Below are positions 1 through 9,483 of a stretch of 64,000 nt of DNA, piece by piece. The translations under genes were made by a program, and so were the position numbers. Source of the stretch: SKHV01 sp963678565. GTDB lineage: Bacteria; Bacteroidota; Bacteroidia; Bacteroidales; Prolixibacteraceae. The notes beneath the pieces were generated by a model, which saw only the letters and a program-made list of their open reading frames with translations, was not told the DNA's origin and searched no databases. Position 1 is the first letter of the stretch. Each line of letters opens with the position of its first letter. The stretch covers positions 3,720,001 through 3,784,000 of the forward strand of contig OY782875.1 in the NCBI GenBank assembly GCA_963678565.1, given 5' to 3'.

Positions 1-1208
1 ATTTAATTTACAATACGGTTTATGGCTCATCAATTGTTTTCCCCGATGAAATTAAATCGAAAGAATTAGAAAACTCATTTGGTGTTACTATATATTTTGA
101 TGTGGATGAAGTTCCGCAAGAAAATCGCGTCATATGCTCAAATGGAGCATTCTATGGTTTGGACCAACTTAATGCACCCCCAATGTTTAGTTCGGTTACC
201 GGACCTGCATTCCAATACAAAAACAGTTTTTATTACCTATATATGTTAGATGCTTCGTCTCTTTTAACAAGTTTGGCAAGCGATCAAACATCATTCATCA
301 CACTAATCCCAACCAATCAGCAGCTTGAAGCTTCTGAAATCCGAAACTCGGGAGGAGTACTTCAAGAAATGACTGAAGGAATATGGGATGACATGGGTGA
401 AAACCGTATGACCGATATTGTAAATGCACATACAGTAACCGGTAATCAAGCAATTTCTCAAACAGGGACACAAGTACTACACACCAACAACTCGTATTCA
501 TACTGGTATGTAAAAGATGGGAAACTAACCACCAGTGTTTTATTTAACACTTCAATTACAACCGAAGCAAACGATGTTGTTTTCTATGATTTAAATGAAT
601 ACAAATTAAAAGGTGGCTCTTGGAGCAATGGTTATTCTTATGGATACGATGCAAATTTGATGTTCCAACCATTAGATGAAGATAAAGATAATTTTCAGGA
701 TGATTTAGCAATCACAAAAGATGAAACCTATCCTTTTTATCAATTCTCTGAACTACTTCGAAATGCAGGATTAGTAAATAGTGGAAAAATGGAAATCACC
801 TTCTTAAAGGGAGCTCGCAGCTTGATTTTTATTCCAACCAACGATGCAATTACCACAGCAATCGCTGCTGGTAATATTCCAGGAGTTGAAACAGATGGTA
901 CAGTAAGTGACGCAGATGCATTAGCAGGTTATCTACAATCATATTTTGTAAAAACAGAAGACAATGGTATTACAACATATCCATACATAAATTCTGGTGT
1001 CGAAGGTGCTTACACTTCATGTAGCACTACAAACAAAAGTTACGTAAATATTATTGATGACGGTTCATCAATTAAAGTACAACGCCAATACCCAGGGGAA
1101 AATGGAGAATACGTGAATGGCAATATTATCAATGTAATTGCCGACTACGATTACTTACCATTTGCCTTTTACGATTGTGGAATACATTTTATCAACGGGA
1201 TTCTGTAA
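1..1208 (+). CDS. FAS1 (fasciclin) domain protein, 5' end outside window
   Basis: The reading frame is open from base 3 to the TAA at 1206-1208 (401 codons visible), so the N-terminus, presumably with a lipoprotein signal, lies upstream. A GTG at 102 is only an internal codon. Two FAS1-like segments are visible, with the family's typical hydrophobic strand followed by a PTN turn: 'SFITLIPTNQQLEA' near 290-335 and 'SLIFIPTNDAI' near 820-850. FAS1 domains are adhesion or ligand-binding folds. Next to susC/susD genes they probably act as outer-surface glycan-binding lipoproteins (inference). The stop codon overlaps the next gene's ATG (TAATG), so translation of the two is probably coupled. The domain call is reasonably sure; the ligand is unknown. 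Confidence 0.75.
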   Translation, partial: LIYNTVYGSSIVFPDEIKSKELENSFGVTIYFDVDEVPQENRVICSNGAFYGLDQLNAPPMFSSVTGPAFQYKNSFYYLYMLDASSLLTSLASDQTSFITLIPTNQQLEASEIRNSGGVLQEMTEGIWDDMGENRMTDIVNAHTVTGNQAISQTGTQVLHTNNSYSYWYVKDGKLTTSVLFNTSITTEANDVVFYDLNEYKLKGGSWSNGYSYGYDANLMFQPLDEDKDNFQDDLAITKDETYPFYQFSELLRNAGLVNSGKMEITFLKGARSLIFIPTNDAITTAIAAGNIPGVETDGTVSDADALAGYLQSYFVKTEDNGITTYPYINSGVEGAYTSCSTTNKSYVNIIDDGSSIKVQRQYPGENGEYVNGNIINVIADYDYLPFAFYDCGIHFINGIL

Positions 1209-4200
1209 TGCAAAAAATGATTTCAATTATGGATAAAAGAAAATATCTAATATTAACAATATGTTTATACCTAATTTCAGGGATAACCTATGCACAAAAC
1301 ACATCGGTTCTGATTGGTAAGGTATATGAGATGACCGAAAACGGAAAACAACCTGTTCCCGGTGCAAACGTTACGGTAATGAATGAGCAGAACCGATTTA
1401 TCGAAGGTGCTCCAACCAATTTTGATGGAGAATACGTCATACAAGTTCCAAAGACAGAGGAAAAACTTCAGATTGTGGTTTCATTCATCGGTTTAAAAAC
1501 AAAGAAGATTGAATACAATAATCAGCCAGTTCTTGACTTTGTTTTAGAACCCGATTCTAAAGAGATGGAAGAAGTCGTGGTTCAAGCTCGTCATATCGAT
1601 CAAATCACAGGGATTTCAAAAGAGCAACAAACTAATGCTACACAGCGAATTTCGATGGACGAAATTATGGCAATAACTCCGGTAACATCGATTGACGAAG
1701 CACTTCAAGGAAAACTTGGTGGAGTTGATATCATTTCAGGTGGAGACCCCGGAGCAAGAAGTTCAATTCGAATCCGAGGAACCAGTACCTTGAATGGAAG
1801 TGCTGATCCTTTGATTGTTATCGATGGAATTCCATATCCAACAAATATTAACGATGACTTTAATTTTGCAACTGCCAATGAAGAAGATTACGGGCAATTA
1901 TTAAACATTGCGCCATCAGATATTGAAGCAATTGAAGTTCTCAAAGATGCTGCGTCAACAGCAATATGGGGTACCAGTGGTGGTAACGGTGTATTAGTCA
2001 TTACTACAAAAAAAGGTTCTAAAGGAAAAACAAGGTTTAGTTTTACCTCAAAAGCGACAGTTAGATTTGAGCCCGATCCAATCCCAATGCTTGATGGTGA
2101 TGAATATGTTGCCTTAATGCAAGAAGCAATTTGGAATACAGCGAATGCACAAGGTTTAGCGAATTCAACACCTTACTTAAACTTACTATTTGATACTCCT
2201 GAAATTAACTATAGCCCAAACTGGCGCTATTTTGATGAATACAATGTTAATACCGACTGGGTAAACGAGATCAAAAGAACGGCAAAAACCACAGCTAATA
2301 GTTTCTCAATGACTGGTGGTGGCGATAAAGCAACCTATCGTTTTTCATTAAACTATCTAAATGACCAGGGAACAACACTAGGAACCAATTATAATCGGCT
2401 CACTTCAAAGTTGAACATCTATTACAACTTTTCAAGGAGATTAAGAGTATCCTCTGATTTTTCTTATACAGCAGGAAAAAGAGAATCAAATTACTTTAAT
2501 GTTCGCTCTGAAGCAATGAGAAAAATGCCTAACAAAAGTCCATATTGGATCGATGACGAAACCGGAGAACGCACCAACGAATATTTCTCTCGTCAGAATA
2601 TTGATGAATTTCAAGGTTCATTTAATGGATCAAGTAATTATAATCCGGTAGCATTAGCCAATGAAGGTATAAAAGACATATGGAGTAAGGAATCAAAAAT
2701 CACGTTTCGATTAGAATATCAGTTAACCAATGCGTTAAAATATACAGGATGGGCCTCAATGTTAATGGGAACCACAAAATCAAAAGGATTCTTACCACAG
2801 GTAGCAACAGGGGTTACAGGTCTTAGCTCATACAACAATCAAAGTAGTGATGCTTTGTCTGACAAATTTGTACTTCAAACAGAAAACAAATTATTATTCA
2901 ATAAGAATTGGAACGATGTACATAACTTGGTTGCAACCACCATACTACGAACTTACCAACAAGAATCTTCAAGTTATAGCAGTAGAACATCAGGTAGTGC
3001 ATCTGCCGGTCTATCTGATCCGATAACTGGTGGGACTGTACGAAATCTTGGTTCTGGATTTGGTGAAAAAAGATCAGTATCAATGGTTGGAAATGCACAC
3101 TATTCATTATTTGAACGTTATATGGTACAAGCTGGATTTAGTTACGAGGGCAACTCAAATCTCGGTAAATCTGAACGTTGGGGATTCTTCCCATCAATTG
3201 GTGTTGCATGGCATCTAAACAAAGAAGATTTCATGAAACAGTTCAGTTGGTTAGATATGGCAAAAATTCGTGCTAGTTATGGTCAGAGTGGTAGTGCCCC
3301 AGATAAAGGGACAGCTACCTATGTTGGAACATTTGAAGCTTTAGGTCAAAGTTACATAGATATTGCTGCAATTGCACCCGTATCAGTTCAGTTGAACAAT
3401 TTAAAATGGGAATCCTCTGAGGAATATGATGCCGGTTTCGATTTGGAAACGATGAATTCAAAATTGAACTTTACTTTCGATTGGTATCAAAAAATTACTG
3501 ACGACCTTCTACAAGCTAATTATAATGTACCCTCATCAACCGGTTATCCTTCAATTAAATATTACAACTCAGGTAGTATGATGAATTATGGATTGGAATT
3601 TCGTGTTGACTATACCATTTTGAAAACTAAGAAATGGAATTTATCGTTAAATGCAAACATCAATAGAAACATTAATAAAATACTTACTCTTCCAACCCAA
3701 TATACCGAAGAATATTACACCTTCGGGAATGGTAATTACGCTCAAATTTTAGAGACCGGAGTACCTGTTGGTTCTTTCTATGGATACAAATACTTAGGTG
3801 TATACCAAAATGAGGAAGAAACCTTTGCTAGAGATGCAGAAGGAGAAATCATGAATGACATTGAAGGCAATCCGGTAGTAATGCAAAACGGAGGTATTGC
3901 AGTTGCTCCTGGAGATGCAAAATATAATGACCGAAATCACGATGGTGTAATTAACAAATACGACATCGAATACATTGGAAACGGTATGCCTGTATTAACC
4001 GGTGGTGGTGGTTTTGTTGCTGGCTATAAAAATCTAAGACTTACGGTATTCTTCCACGGTCGTGCAGGACAAAAAGTAATCAACTCTGCTCGAATGAATA
4101 GCGAAGCAATGTACGGAACCGACAACCAAAGTAAAGCGACCTTAAGCCGTTGGAGAAACGAAGGAGATGACACCGAAATTCCTCGTGCATTATATCAATA

Positions 4201-4483
4201 CGGCTACAACTACTTAGGTTCAGATCGTTTTGTTGAAAACTGTTCCTACTTGCGCTTGAAAACATTATCGTTAAGTTATAATGTGCCTCGAAATGTTTGT
4301 AAAAAATGGGGCATTAACAGTTTAAATGTCTTCGCAACTATTTACGATATGTTTACCTGGACAAAATATACAGGACAAGATCCGGAGGTTTCGTTACCAA
4401 GCAAACCAACAAAATTGGTTACTGATAATGCAAATACTCCTGTATCACGCCGAATGGCATGTGGTGTAACAATTAATTTCTAA
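1208..4483 (+). CDS. susC-like: SusC/RagA-family TonB-dependent outer-membrane transporter (first copy)
   Basis: About 1091 residues, normal for SusC proteins. A signal peptide (hydrophobic run ending 'GITYAQ') is followed by a carboxypeptidase-regulatory-like beta-sandwich (about residues 34-120), then the plug, with the family hallmarks 'SIRIRGTSTLNGSADPLIVI' and 'GNGVLVITTKKG', and a long beta-barrel ending in 'VTINF'. It should import oligosaccharides across the outer membrane using TonB energy, together with the SusD lipoprotein encoded 13 bases downstream. I chose the ATG at 1208 because it overlaps the upstream stop. The ATG at 1229 (MDKRKYL) would give a more usual signal-peptide length and is a real alternative. 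The substrate is probably a pectin fragment, inferred only from the lyases in the locus. Confidence 0.93.
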   Translation: MQKMISIMDKRKYLILTICLYLISGITYAQNTSVLIGKVYEMTENGKQPVPGANVTVMNEQNRFIEGAPTNFDGEYVIQVPKTEEKLQIVVSFIGLKTKKIEYNNQPVLDFVLEPDSKEMEEVVVQARHIDQITGISKEQQTNATQRISMDEIMAITPVTSIDEALQGKLGGVDIISGGDPGARSSIRIRGTSTLNGSADPLIVIDGIPYPTNINDDFNFATANEEDYGQLLNIAPSDIEAIEVLKDAASTAIWGTSGGNGVLVITTKKGSKGKTRFSFTSKATVRFEPDPIPMLDGDEYVALMQEAIWNTANAQGLANSTPYLNLLFDTPEINYSPNWRYFDEYNVNTDWVNEIKRTAKTTANSFSMTGGGDKATYRFSLNYLNDQGTTLGTNYNRLTSKLNIYYNFSRRLRVSSDFSYTAGKRESNYFNVRSEAMRKMPNKSPYWIDDETGERTNEYFSRQNIDEFQGSFNGSSNYNPVALANEGIKDIWSKESKITFRLEYQLTNALKYTGWASMLMGTTKSKGFLPQVATGVTGLSSYNNQSSDALSDKFVLQTENKLLFNKNWNDVHNLVATTILRTYQQESSSYSSRTSGSASAGLSDPITGGTVRNLGSGFGEKRSVSMVGNAHYSLFERYMVQAGFSYEGNSNLGKSERWGFFPSIGVAWHLNKEDFMKQFSWLDMAKIRASYGQSGSAPDKGTATYVGTFEALGQSYIDIAAIAPVSVQLNNLKWESSEEYDAGFDLETMNSKLNFTFDWYQKITDDLLQANYNVPSSTGYPSIKYYNSGSMMNYGLEFRVDYTILKTKKWNLSLNANINRNINKILTLPTQYTEEYYTFGNGNYAQILETGVPVGSFYGYKYLGVYQNEEETFARDAEGEIMNDIEGNPVVMQNGGIAVAPGDAKYNDRNHDGVINKYDIEYIGNGMPVLTGGGGFVAGYKNLRLTVFFHGRAGQKVINSARMNSEAMYGTDNQSKATLSRWRNEGDDTEIPRALYQYGYNYLGSDRFVENCSYLRLKTLSLSYNVPRNVCKKWGINSLNVFATIYDMFTWTKYTGQDPEVSLPSKPTKLVTDNANTPVSRRMACGVTINF

Positions 4484-4496
4484 AGGAAAAGCTATT

Positions 4497-6038
4497 ATGA
4501 AAAAATATAAATTGAAAATAAGCATATTGTTCGTATTAGGAATGTTGTTGAGTACTTCATGTAATAACTGGTTAGAAATATTACCAGAAAACGAGCAAGC
4601 AAGCGACGAATATTGGACTTCGAAAGAAGAGGTAGAAGCAGTACTTTCTTCCGGTTACATTAAACTACGAAACCTGATTCCTACTTTGATAGAATTGGGG
4701 GAACTTCGTGGTGGATGTATTTATGATAGATCAAGTACCTCAAACGATTTACAAACTTTTCAGTTAACTGCAGAAAATAAGATTTCTGATTGGGGTAACT
4801 TTTATGGAGTCATCAACATGGCCAATGCAGTAATAAAACATGCTCAAGACGTGCAAGGTATTGATGATACCTATGCCGAACCTGTAATGAAATCTCATTT
4901 GGTTGAAGCTTACTTCCTTCGTTCATTAACATATTTTTATATTGTGAGAAACTGGAGAAATGCTCCACTAATTCTTACTCCATACGAAAATGATGAAACC
5001 AGCTATTTAATTCCAGCATCTTCTGAACAAAAAATCATTGCTCAAATAAAATCCGACATTAATAAAGCAATTGCAACAGGAGCTGCCAAAATAAGGTACG
5101 AAGAAGACTGGGAAACCAAAGGGCGTGCTACTGTTTGGTCGCTAAATGCGTTAATGGCAGATGTTTGCCTTTGGTCTGAGGATTACTCCGATGCAATCAT
5201 TCACTGCAACAATATATTGAATTCAAACTCAACATTCCGGCCGGAATTCATTAGTACATCGACAAAATGGTACGAGATTTATTTCCCAGGAAATAGCAAT
5301 GAATCAATATTTGAAATTCAATATGACAATAGATCACAGCAAACTAACAATTTAGCCTCATGGCTTTTTGGGAATAACTCTCCGAAATACGAGTTTACCA
5401 GTAAATTGTTAAGGGATTTTATCGATGAAACATCAATAACCGGAATTGATGAAGCAGTTAGAACACTTTATGGAAGTTTTGTTACCAATAAGGATGGAGA
5501 CAATTATGTAAATGCAACAAGTGGATATATCTGGAAATATTCGGGAAATGGTATTTTAGATCAAACACGAAGCGACTCAGAACAGGATCCAAATTTTATT
5601 ATCTACCGAATTGCCGAAGTAATGTTGATGAAAGCGGAAGCAATGATTTTAAACAGCAATTCTGAAGAAAGTTGGAATACTGCAATCAATTTAATTAATA
5701 AAATTCGAACTCGTTCAAATTTAAACCCAATTGATGTAACTGTTAGTGAAGCAAGCGAAAAAGATATGCTTCAGTATGTATTGAATGAACGCAAAATGGA
5801 GTTGTCGGCCGAAGGAAAGCGCTGGTACGATGTGTTACGCTTAGGTAAAATTAAAAACTTCGCTTACCGCGATGAGTTCTTAATTAACGAAGTGATGAAC
5901 TATAACGAATCAGCAAATCCGGCATGGATCAGATCAGTACTTTCTGATGACCATGCACTTTACTTGCCTATTTATAAGGATGAACTTGAGACAAACAAAC
6001 TTCTCGAACAGAATCCGTATTACGATATTACCGAATAG
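4497..6038 (+). CDS. susD-like: SusD/RagB-family surface glycan-binding lipoprotein (first copy)
   Basis: 513 residues. The N-terminal signal ends in the lipobox 'LLSTSC', so the protein is lipid-anchored and, as a SusD partner, should sit on the outer face of the outer membrane as a lid on SusC. The N-terminal SusD-like helical part contains 'VEAYFLRSLTYFYIVRNW'. The C-terminal part has the family signature 'IYRIAEVMLMKAEAMI' and the ending pattern 'NERKMELSAEGKRWYDVLRL'. The gene follows susC after 13 bases, in the usual order. Length and motifs are intact. The ligand cannot be read from the sequence. Confidence 0.93.
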   Translation: MKKYKLKISILFVLGMLLSTSCNNWLEILPENEQASDEYWTSKEEVEAVLSSGYIKLRNLIPTLIELGELRGGCIYDRSSTSNDLQTFQLTAENKISDWGNFYGVINMANAVIKHAQDVQGIDDTYAEPVMKSHLVEAYFLRSLTYFYIVRNWRNAPLILTPYENDETSYLIPASSEQKIIAQIKSDINKAIATGAAKIRYEEDWETKGRATVWSLNALMADVCLWSEDYSDAIIHCNNILNSNSTFRPEFISTSTKWYEIYFPGNSNESIFEIQYDNRSQQTNNLASWLFGNNSPKYEFTSKLLRDFIDETSITGIDEAVRTLYGSFVTNKDGDNYVNATSGYIWKYSGNGILDQTRSDSEQDPNFIIYRIAEVMLMKAEAMILNSNSEESWNTAINLINKIRTRSNLNPIDVTVSEASEKDMLQYVLNERKMELSAEGKRWYDVLRLGKIKNFAYRDEFLINEVMNYNESANPAWIRSVLSDDHALYLPIYKDELETNKLLEQNPYYDITE

Positions 6039-6069
6039 TCTGTAAATGAATAAAAAAGAATATAGTCAG

Positions 6070-7749
6070 ATGAAAAAATATATATTAATATTAAGCGTGG
6101 TCTTGACATTCTTCTATGCATGTGAAGACCCTTATTTGGGAAAATCATTCGCAGCATATGATGAAAAGCCAACATCAACCTATTTAGAATCTCGCGCAGA
6201 CTTCTCATTATGGGTTGAACTTTTGCACCATGCCGATTTATATAATGCCTTGAATCAATCTAGAAACACTTTCACTTGCTTTGTTCCAAATAACAAAGCC
6301 ATGGAAGCCCTACTTGCAAAAAAAGGTGTTAGTTCGGTAAGTGAGTTAAAAGTAAATTATGCGCAACAACTCATATATTACCATGTTATCGAAAATGAAG
6401 TTACACAAAAAGAGTTACTATCCACTGAAGGAAAGTTAACCTCAGCAACCATTTCAGGCGATTATTTATCGATTTCATATGGTGCAACAGGAGGACAAGA
6501 TTCTGTTTATGTAAACGATGAAGCTCACATAACTGAACTAGCAATTGAAACAACCAATGGTTTAGTATATGTACTCGACAATGTTTTAGCTCCGCTAATT
6601 GAAACAATATACGACCGTGTTGATGAAAATAGTGCCTATTCAATTTTCGCCGATGCACTTGAATATACTGGATGGGACGAAGTACTTAACACTACTTACG
6701 ACACAATTTATAACGAGAAAACTAAAACTGAATCGGTAACAAAAACAAATTACACCTTATTTGTTGTACCTGATGATTATTTTATTCAGAACTCAATCAA
6801 CAATATCGATGGTTTAATTTCATATTTGGGTGCATCATCGAATTATACAGATTCAACAAATGCACTCTACAATTACATAGGATATCACATCTTAGCTTCA
6901 ACACATTATACTAGTAATCTATTTAAATTTGATATGGACACTACTATTTTATGGGCTACAAAAGCGGCGAACGAAGTGCTATCATCCGATATTGTGGATG
7001 GGGAGCATTACATAAATTACTCCGCATCAATGGGTACTGGAATTGGATTATTACAAACTGATATTGAAGCAAAAAATGGAACATTGCATGAAGTGGACAA
7101 TATCATGCCCATCTTCACACCCGATGTTAGAACGGTAATTTGGGACTTGTGCGATTACAATGATGTTGAGTCAGTTGTAAATGAATATGGTAAAGACAAT
7201 GATCTCGGCAATATTTTCCAAACATATCAAACTTCAGAATACTGGATTAATCTATCAACTTCTGATGATATTATGACTTACGAGTGGAATGCATACGCTT
7301 CATCTTCGATCAAAAATTACCCAGCTGTTGGTTACTTAGTTACAAAAGCGGGAGGTGGTGCTAATGGGAATTCTTATGGAGCCTACAATAATGACTTCCT
7401 TGTTGTGAATTTAGGCTACACAGGTAATATTGCAATGCCAACACCAACGATACTAAAAGGAAAATATAAAGTTGAACTGTACTACGCTTGTGCAAGCTCG
7501 TTAAGCGACTTTATAAGCGGAGGTAGTAAATGTAAATTCAGTATAGACGACAAAGAGCAAGAAGCATACATTTACGACGGAGCAAAGGCAGAGGTTGGAG
7601 TATACAATATGACTTTGTTCACCGAGGTAGATTTTGATACTACGACTGATCATACATTTAAAATTGTATTGCTTGACTCTAGAGCAGCAACACATAGCAA
7701 ATACAGGCTTCAGCTTGATTACGTTAAGTTCATTCCGATAACTGAATAA
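6070..7749 (+). CDS. FAS1-domain lipoprotein
   Basis: About 559 residues from the ATG at 6070 (MKKYILILSV); an in-frame ATG at 6046 would add eight polar residues before the signal. The signal ends in 'LTFFYAC', a lipobox. FAS1 domain 1 spans roughly residues 30-180 ('FTCFVPNNKAMEALL', 'YYHVIENE', 'GLVYVLDNVLAP'). A second, more divergent FAS1 domain ('YTLFVVPDDYFIQNSI', 'YIGYHILAS', 'GTLHEVDNIMPIF') covers about 190-360. The last 180 residues are beta-rich and unrecognised, possibly a carbohydrate-binding module. The position between susD and another FAS1 gene suggests a surface glycan-binding protein of the locus (inference). Confidence 0.8.
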   Translation: MKKYILILSVVLTFFYACEDPYLGKSFAAYDEKPTSTYLESRADFSLWVELLHHADLYNALNQSRNTFTCFVPNNKAMEALLAKKGVSSVSELKVNYAQQLIYYHVIENEVTQKELLSTEGKLTSATISGDYLSISYGATGGQDSVYVNDEAHITELAIETTNGLVYVLDNVLAPLIETIYDRVDENSAYSIFADALEYTGWDEVLNTTYDTIYNEKTKTESVTKTNYTLFVVPDDYFIQNSINNIDGLISYLGASSNYTDSTNALYNYIGYHILASTHYTSNLFKFDMDTTILWATKAANEVLSSDIVDGEHYINYSASMGTGIGLLQTDIEAKNGTLHEVDNIMPIFTPDVRTVIWDLCDYNDVESVVNEYGKDNDLGNIFQTYQTSEYWINLSTSDDIMTYEWNAYASSSIKNYPAVGYLVTKAGGGANGNSYGAYNNDFLVVNLGYTGNIAMPTPTILKGKYKVELYYACASSLSDFISGGSKCKFSIDDKEQEAYIYDGAKAEVGVYNMTLFTEVDFDTTTDHTFKIVLLDSRAATHSKYRLQLDYVKFIPITE

Positions 7750-7759
7750 AATAATCACT

Positions 7760-9469
7760 ATGAAAAATAAATATGTAATCTTATTATTTAGCATCGTATC
7801 GATACTTATTTTTGGTGCTTGTTCCGAAAAATGGGATGAACACTACACTCAACAGAAAACAGTATTAATCGATAGTGGTGTAGAAATTTCTGACTTAACA
7901 GTTCAGAATTATATCCAGTCGAATAGCGACCTTGAAAAAATTTCTGACTTATTTGACCAAGAAAATATTTATACCACAATGGATGACAAAGATCAATCTT
8001 TTACTGCCTTTGTGTACGATAATTCTCAAATGGAAAATGCAAAATACGATGATCCAACATTCTTCGCACAAACTTGTATTTGCGACCTAGCATTAACTCC
8101 TTCAAAATTGGGCAATTTATCTTCAATCTTGGTTTGGAATGATAAATATCTAGCAATAGAGATAGGAGATACTACTGAAAATTCGAATATTTATATTGCT
8201 CAATCGAATGTTACAAAAATTGTTCAATTAGCAAATGGATATGTATATCATCTCGAAAAACCAGTATATGCACCTAAGTCATTGTACGAGTATTTCGAAG
8301 GACTTGGAAGCGATTATTCTAAATTTAAGCAATTAGTAAAATCTTTTGAGATAAATGAATTCGATATAGAAAACAGTACACCTGTTGGGGTTGATGAAAC
8401 AGGGAACACTATTTATGATTCAATATTCATCACCAAGAATACCCTAATGGATCGTTATGATTCAAATGGAAATGAGATTTGGACAATGCGCTCAGAATAT
8501 TATAATTCTACTTTCCTAATCCCATCCAACGATCTTATCGATGCAGCCTTAGAAGAAGCCTATACCAATGTAAAAGAATCTTTAGGTCGTCAACCAACTT
8601 TAGAAGACTCAACAAAATTCTTGGATTGGATTGTTAAAGCATGCTTCTATAGCAATGTATATTCGGTGGAAGATATGGAAGGAGAAAATGACTTAACTTC
8701 GGTATGGGGCTATTTGGAAGAAGCAACTGCTCCAACCGATGGTACCCAATGGAGACCGTCTGTACAAAAAGTAAATACTGCAGAACCTGTCACATTGAGT
8801 AACGGTATTGCTTACTACATTACAAAGCTTAAGATACCAAACAATGTTGTTATTTTCCGTATAAAAAGTCGTTTCTTCTATTGGAGCTATTGTACTTCTG
8901 GTGAAAAAGAAGAGTATTTTAATTGGATAAATATGAAGGACAAAGCTGATATCCGTGATGATGGATCATTTGGACCAATTGAAGAATGGCCTGCTGTTTA
9001 TTATAAAACCCTTCGTAATTATCCTGACTCAACTGCAATTGACAATGTTTGTGGACTTGAGGTTACTGGAATATTATTGGATAAAGATGGGAAAGTATCG
9101 GTTGCTGAAGTTCCACCAGGTGAGTATTATCTAAGAATGGGATTTCGTGAAAGTATGTCGTATTTTAAACTTGATGTATACTTAAACGAAGTTTTAGTCG
9201 CCGAACAATTCAATCCAAAAACGGCTCACTATGACCGAACAGGAGTCGGATTTCCTTATGGATATAATTACCGAGATTATACCGACATAACAAAAAAAGC
9301 AAAATATTATGATTGCGATGGTAGAGACGTAGCTACAGTAACCATTACAGGAGAAGGCAATCAAAAGGTTAAATTGAAAATGACAACCAGCGATATTACG
9401 TCATCAACTGTAACTAAAGAAATGGTATACTATTGCTGGACCTTACGACCAACAGACAATAACTACTAA
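7760..9469 (+). CDS. FAS1-domain lipoprotein
   Basis: 569 residues. The signal peptide ends in the lipobox 'LIFGAC'. A FAS1-like domain follows ('SFTAFVYDNSQMENA', 'GYVYHLEKPVYAP'), then a second partial one ('STFLIPSNDLIDAAL', 'ISNGIAYYITKLKIP'-like region). The C-terminal part of about 200 residues is beta-rich, with 'PPGEYYLRMGF', and resembles the end of the preceding protein in layout, though not closely in sequence. It lies 10 bases after the preceding FAS1 gene and 14 bases before the second susC, so it is almost certainly co-transcribed. Probably a surface-exposed glycan-binding or scaffold lipoprotein; no enzymatic motif was seen. Confidence 0.75.
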   Translation: MKNKYVILLFSIVSILIFGACSEKWDEHYTQQKTVLIDSGVEISDLTVQNYIQSNSDLEKISDLFDQENIYTTMDDKDQSFTAFVYDNSQMENAKYDDPTFFAQTCICDLALTPSKLGNLSSILVWNDKYLAIEIGDTTENSNIYIAQSNVTKIVQLANGYVYHLEKPVYAPKSLYEYFEGLGSDYSKFKQLVKSFEINEFDIENSTPVGVDETGNTIYDSIFITKNTLMDRYDSNGNEIWTMRSEYYNSTFLIPSNDLIDAALEEAYTNVKESLGRQPTLEDSTKFLDWIVKACFYSNVYSVEDMEGENDLTSVWGYLEEATAPTDGTQWRPSVQKVNTAEPVTLSNGIAYYITKLKIPNNVVIFRIKSRFFYWSYCTSGEKEEYFNWINMKDKADIRDDGSFGPIEEWPAVYYKTLRNYPDSTAIDNVCGLEVTGILLDKDGKVSVAEVPPGEYYLRMGFRESMSYFKLDVYLNEVLVAEQFNPKTAHYDRTGVGFPYGYNYRDYTDITKKAKYYDCDGRDVATVTITGEGNQKVKLKMTTSDITSSTVTKEMVYYCWTLRPTDNNY

Positions 9470-9483
9470 ACAGCAAAATTGAC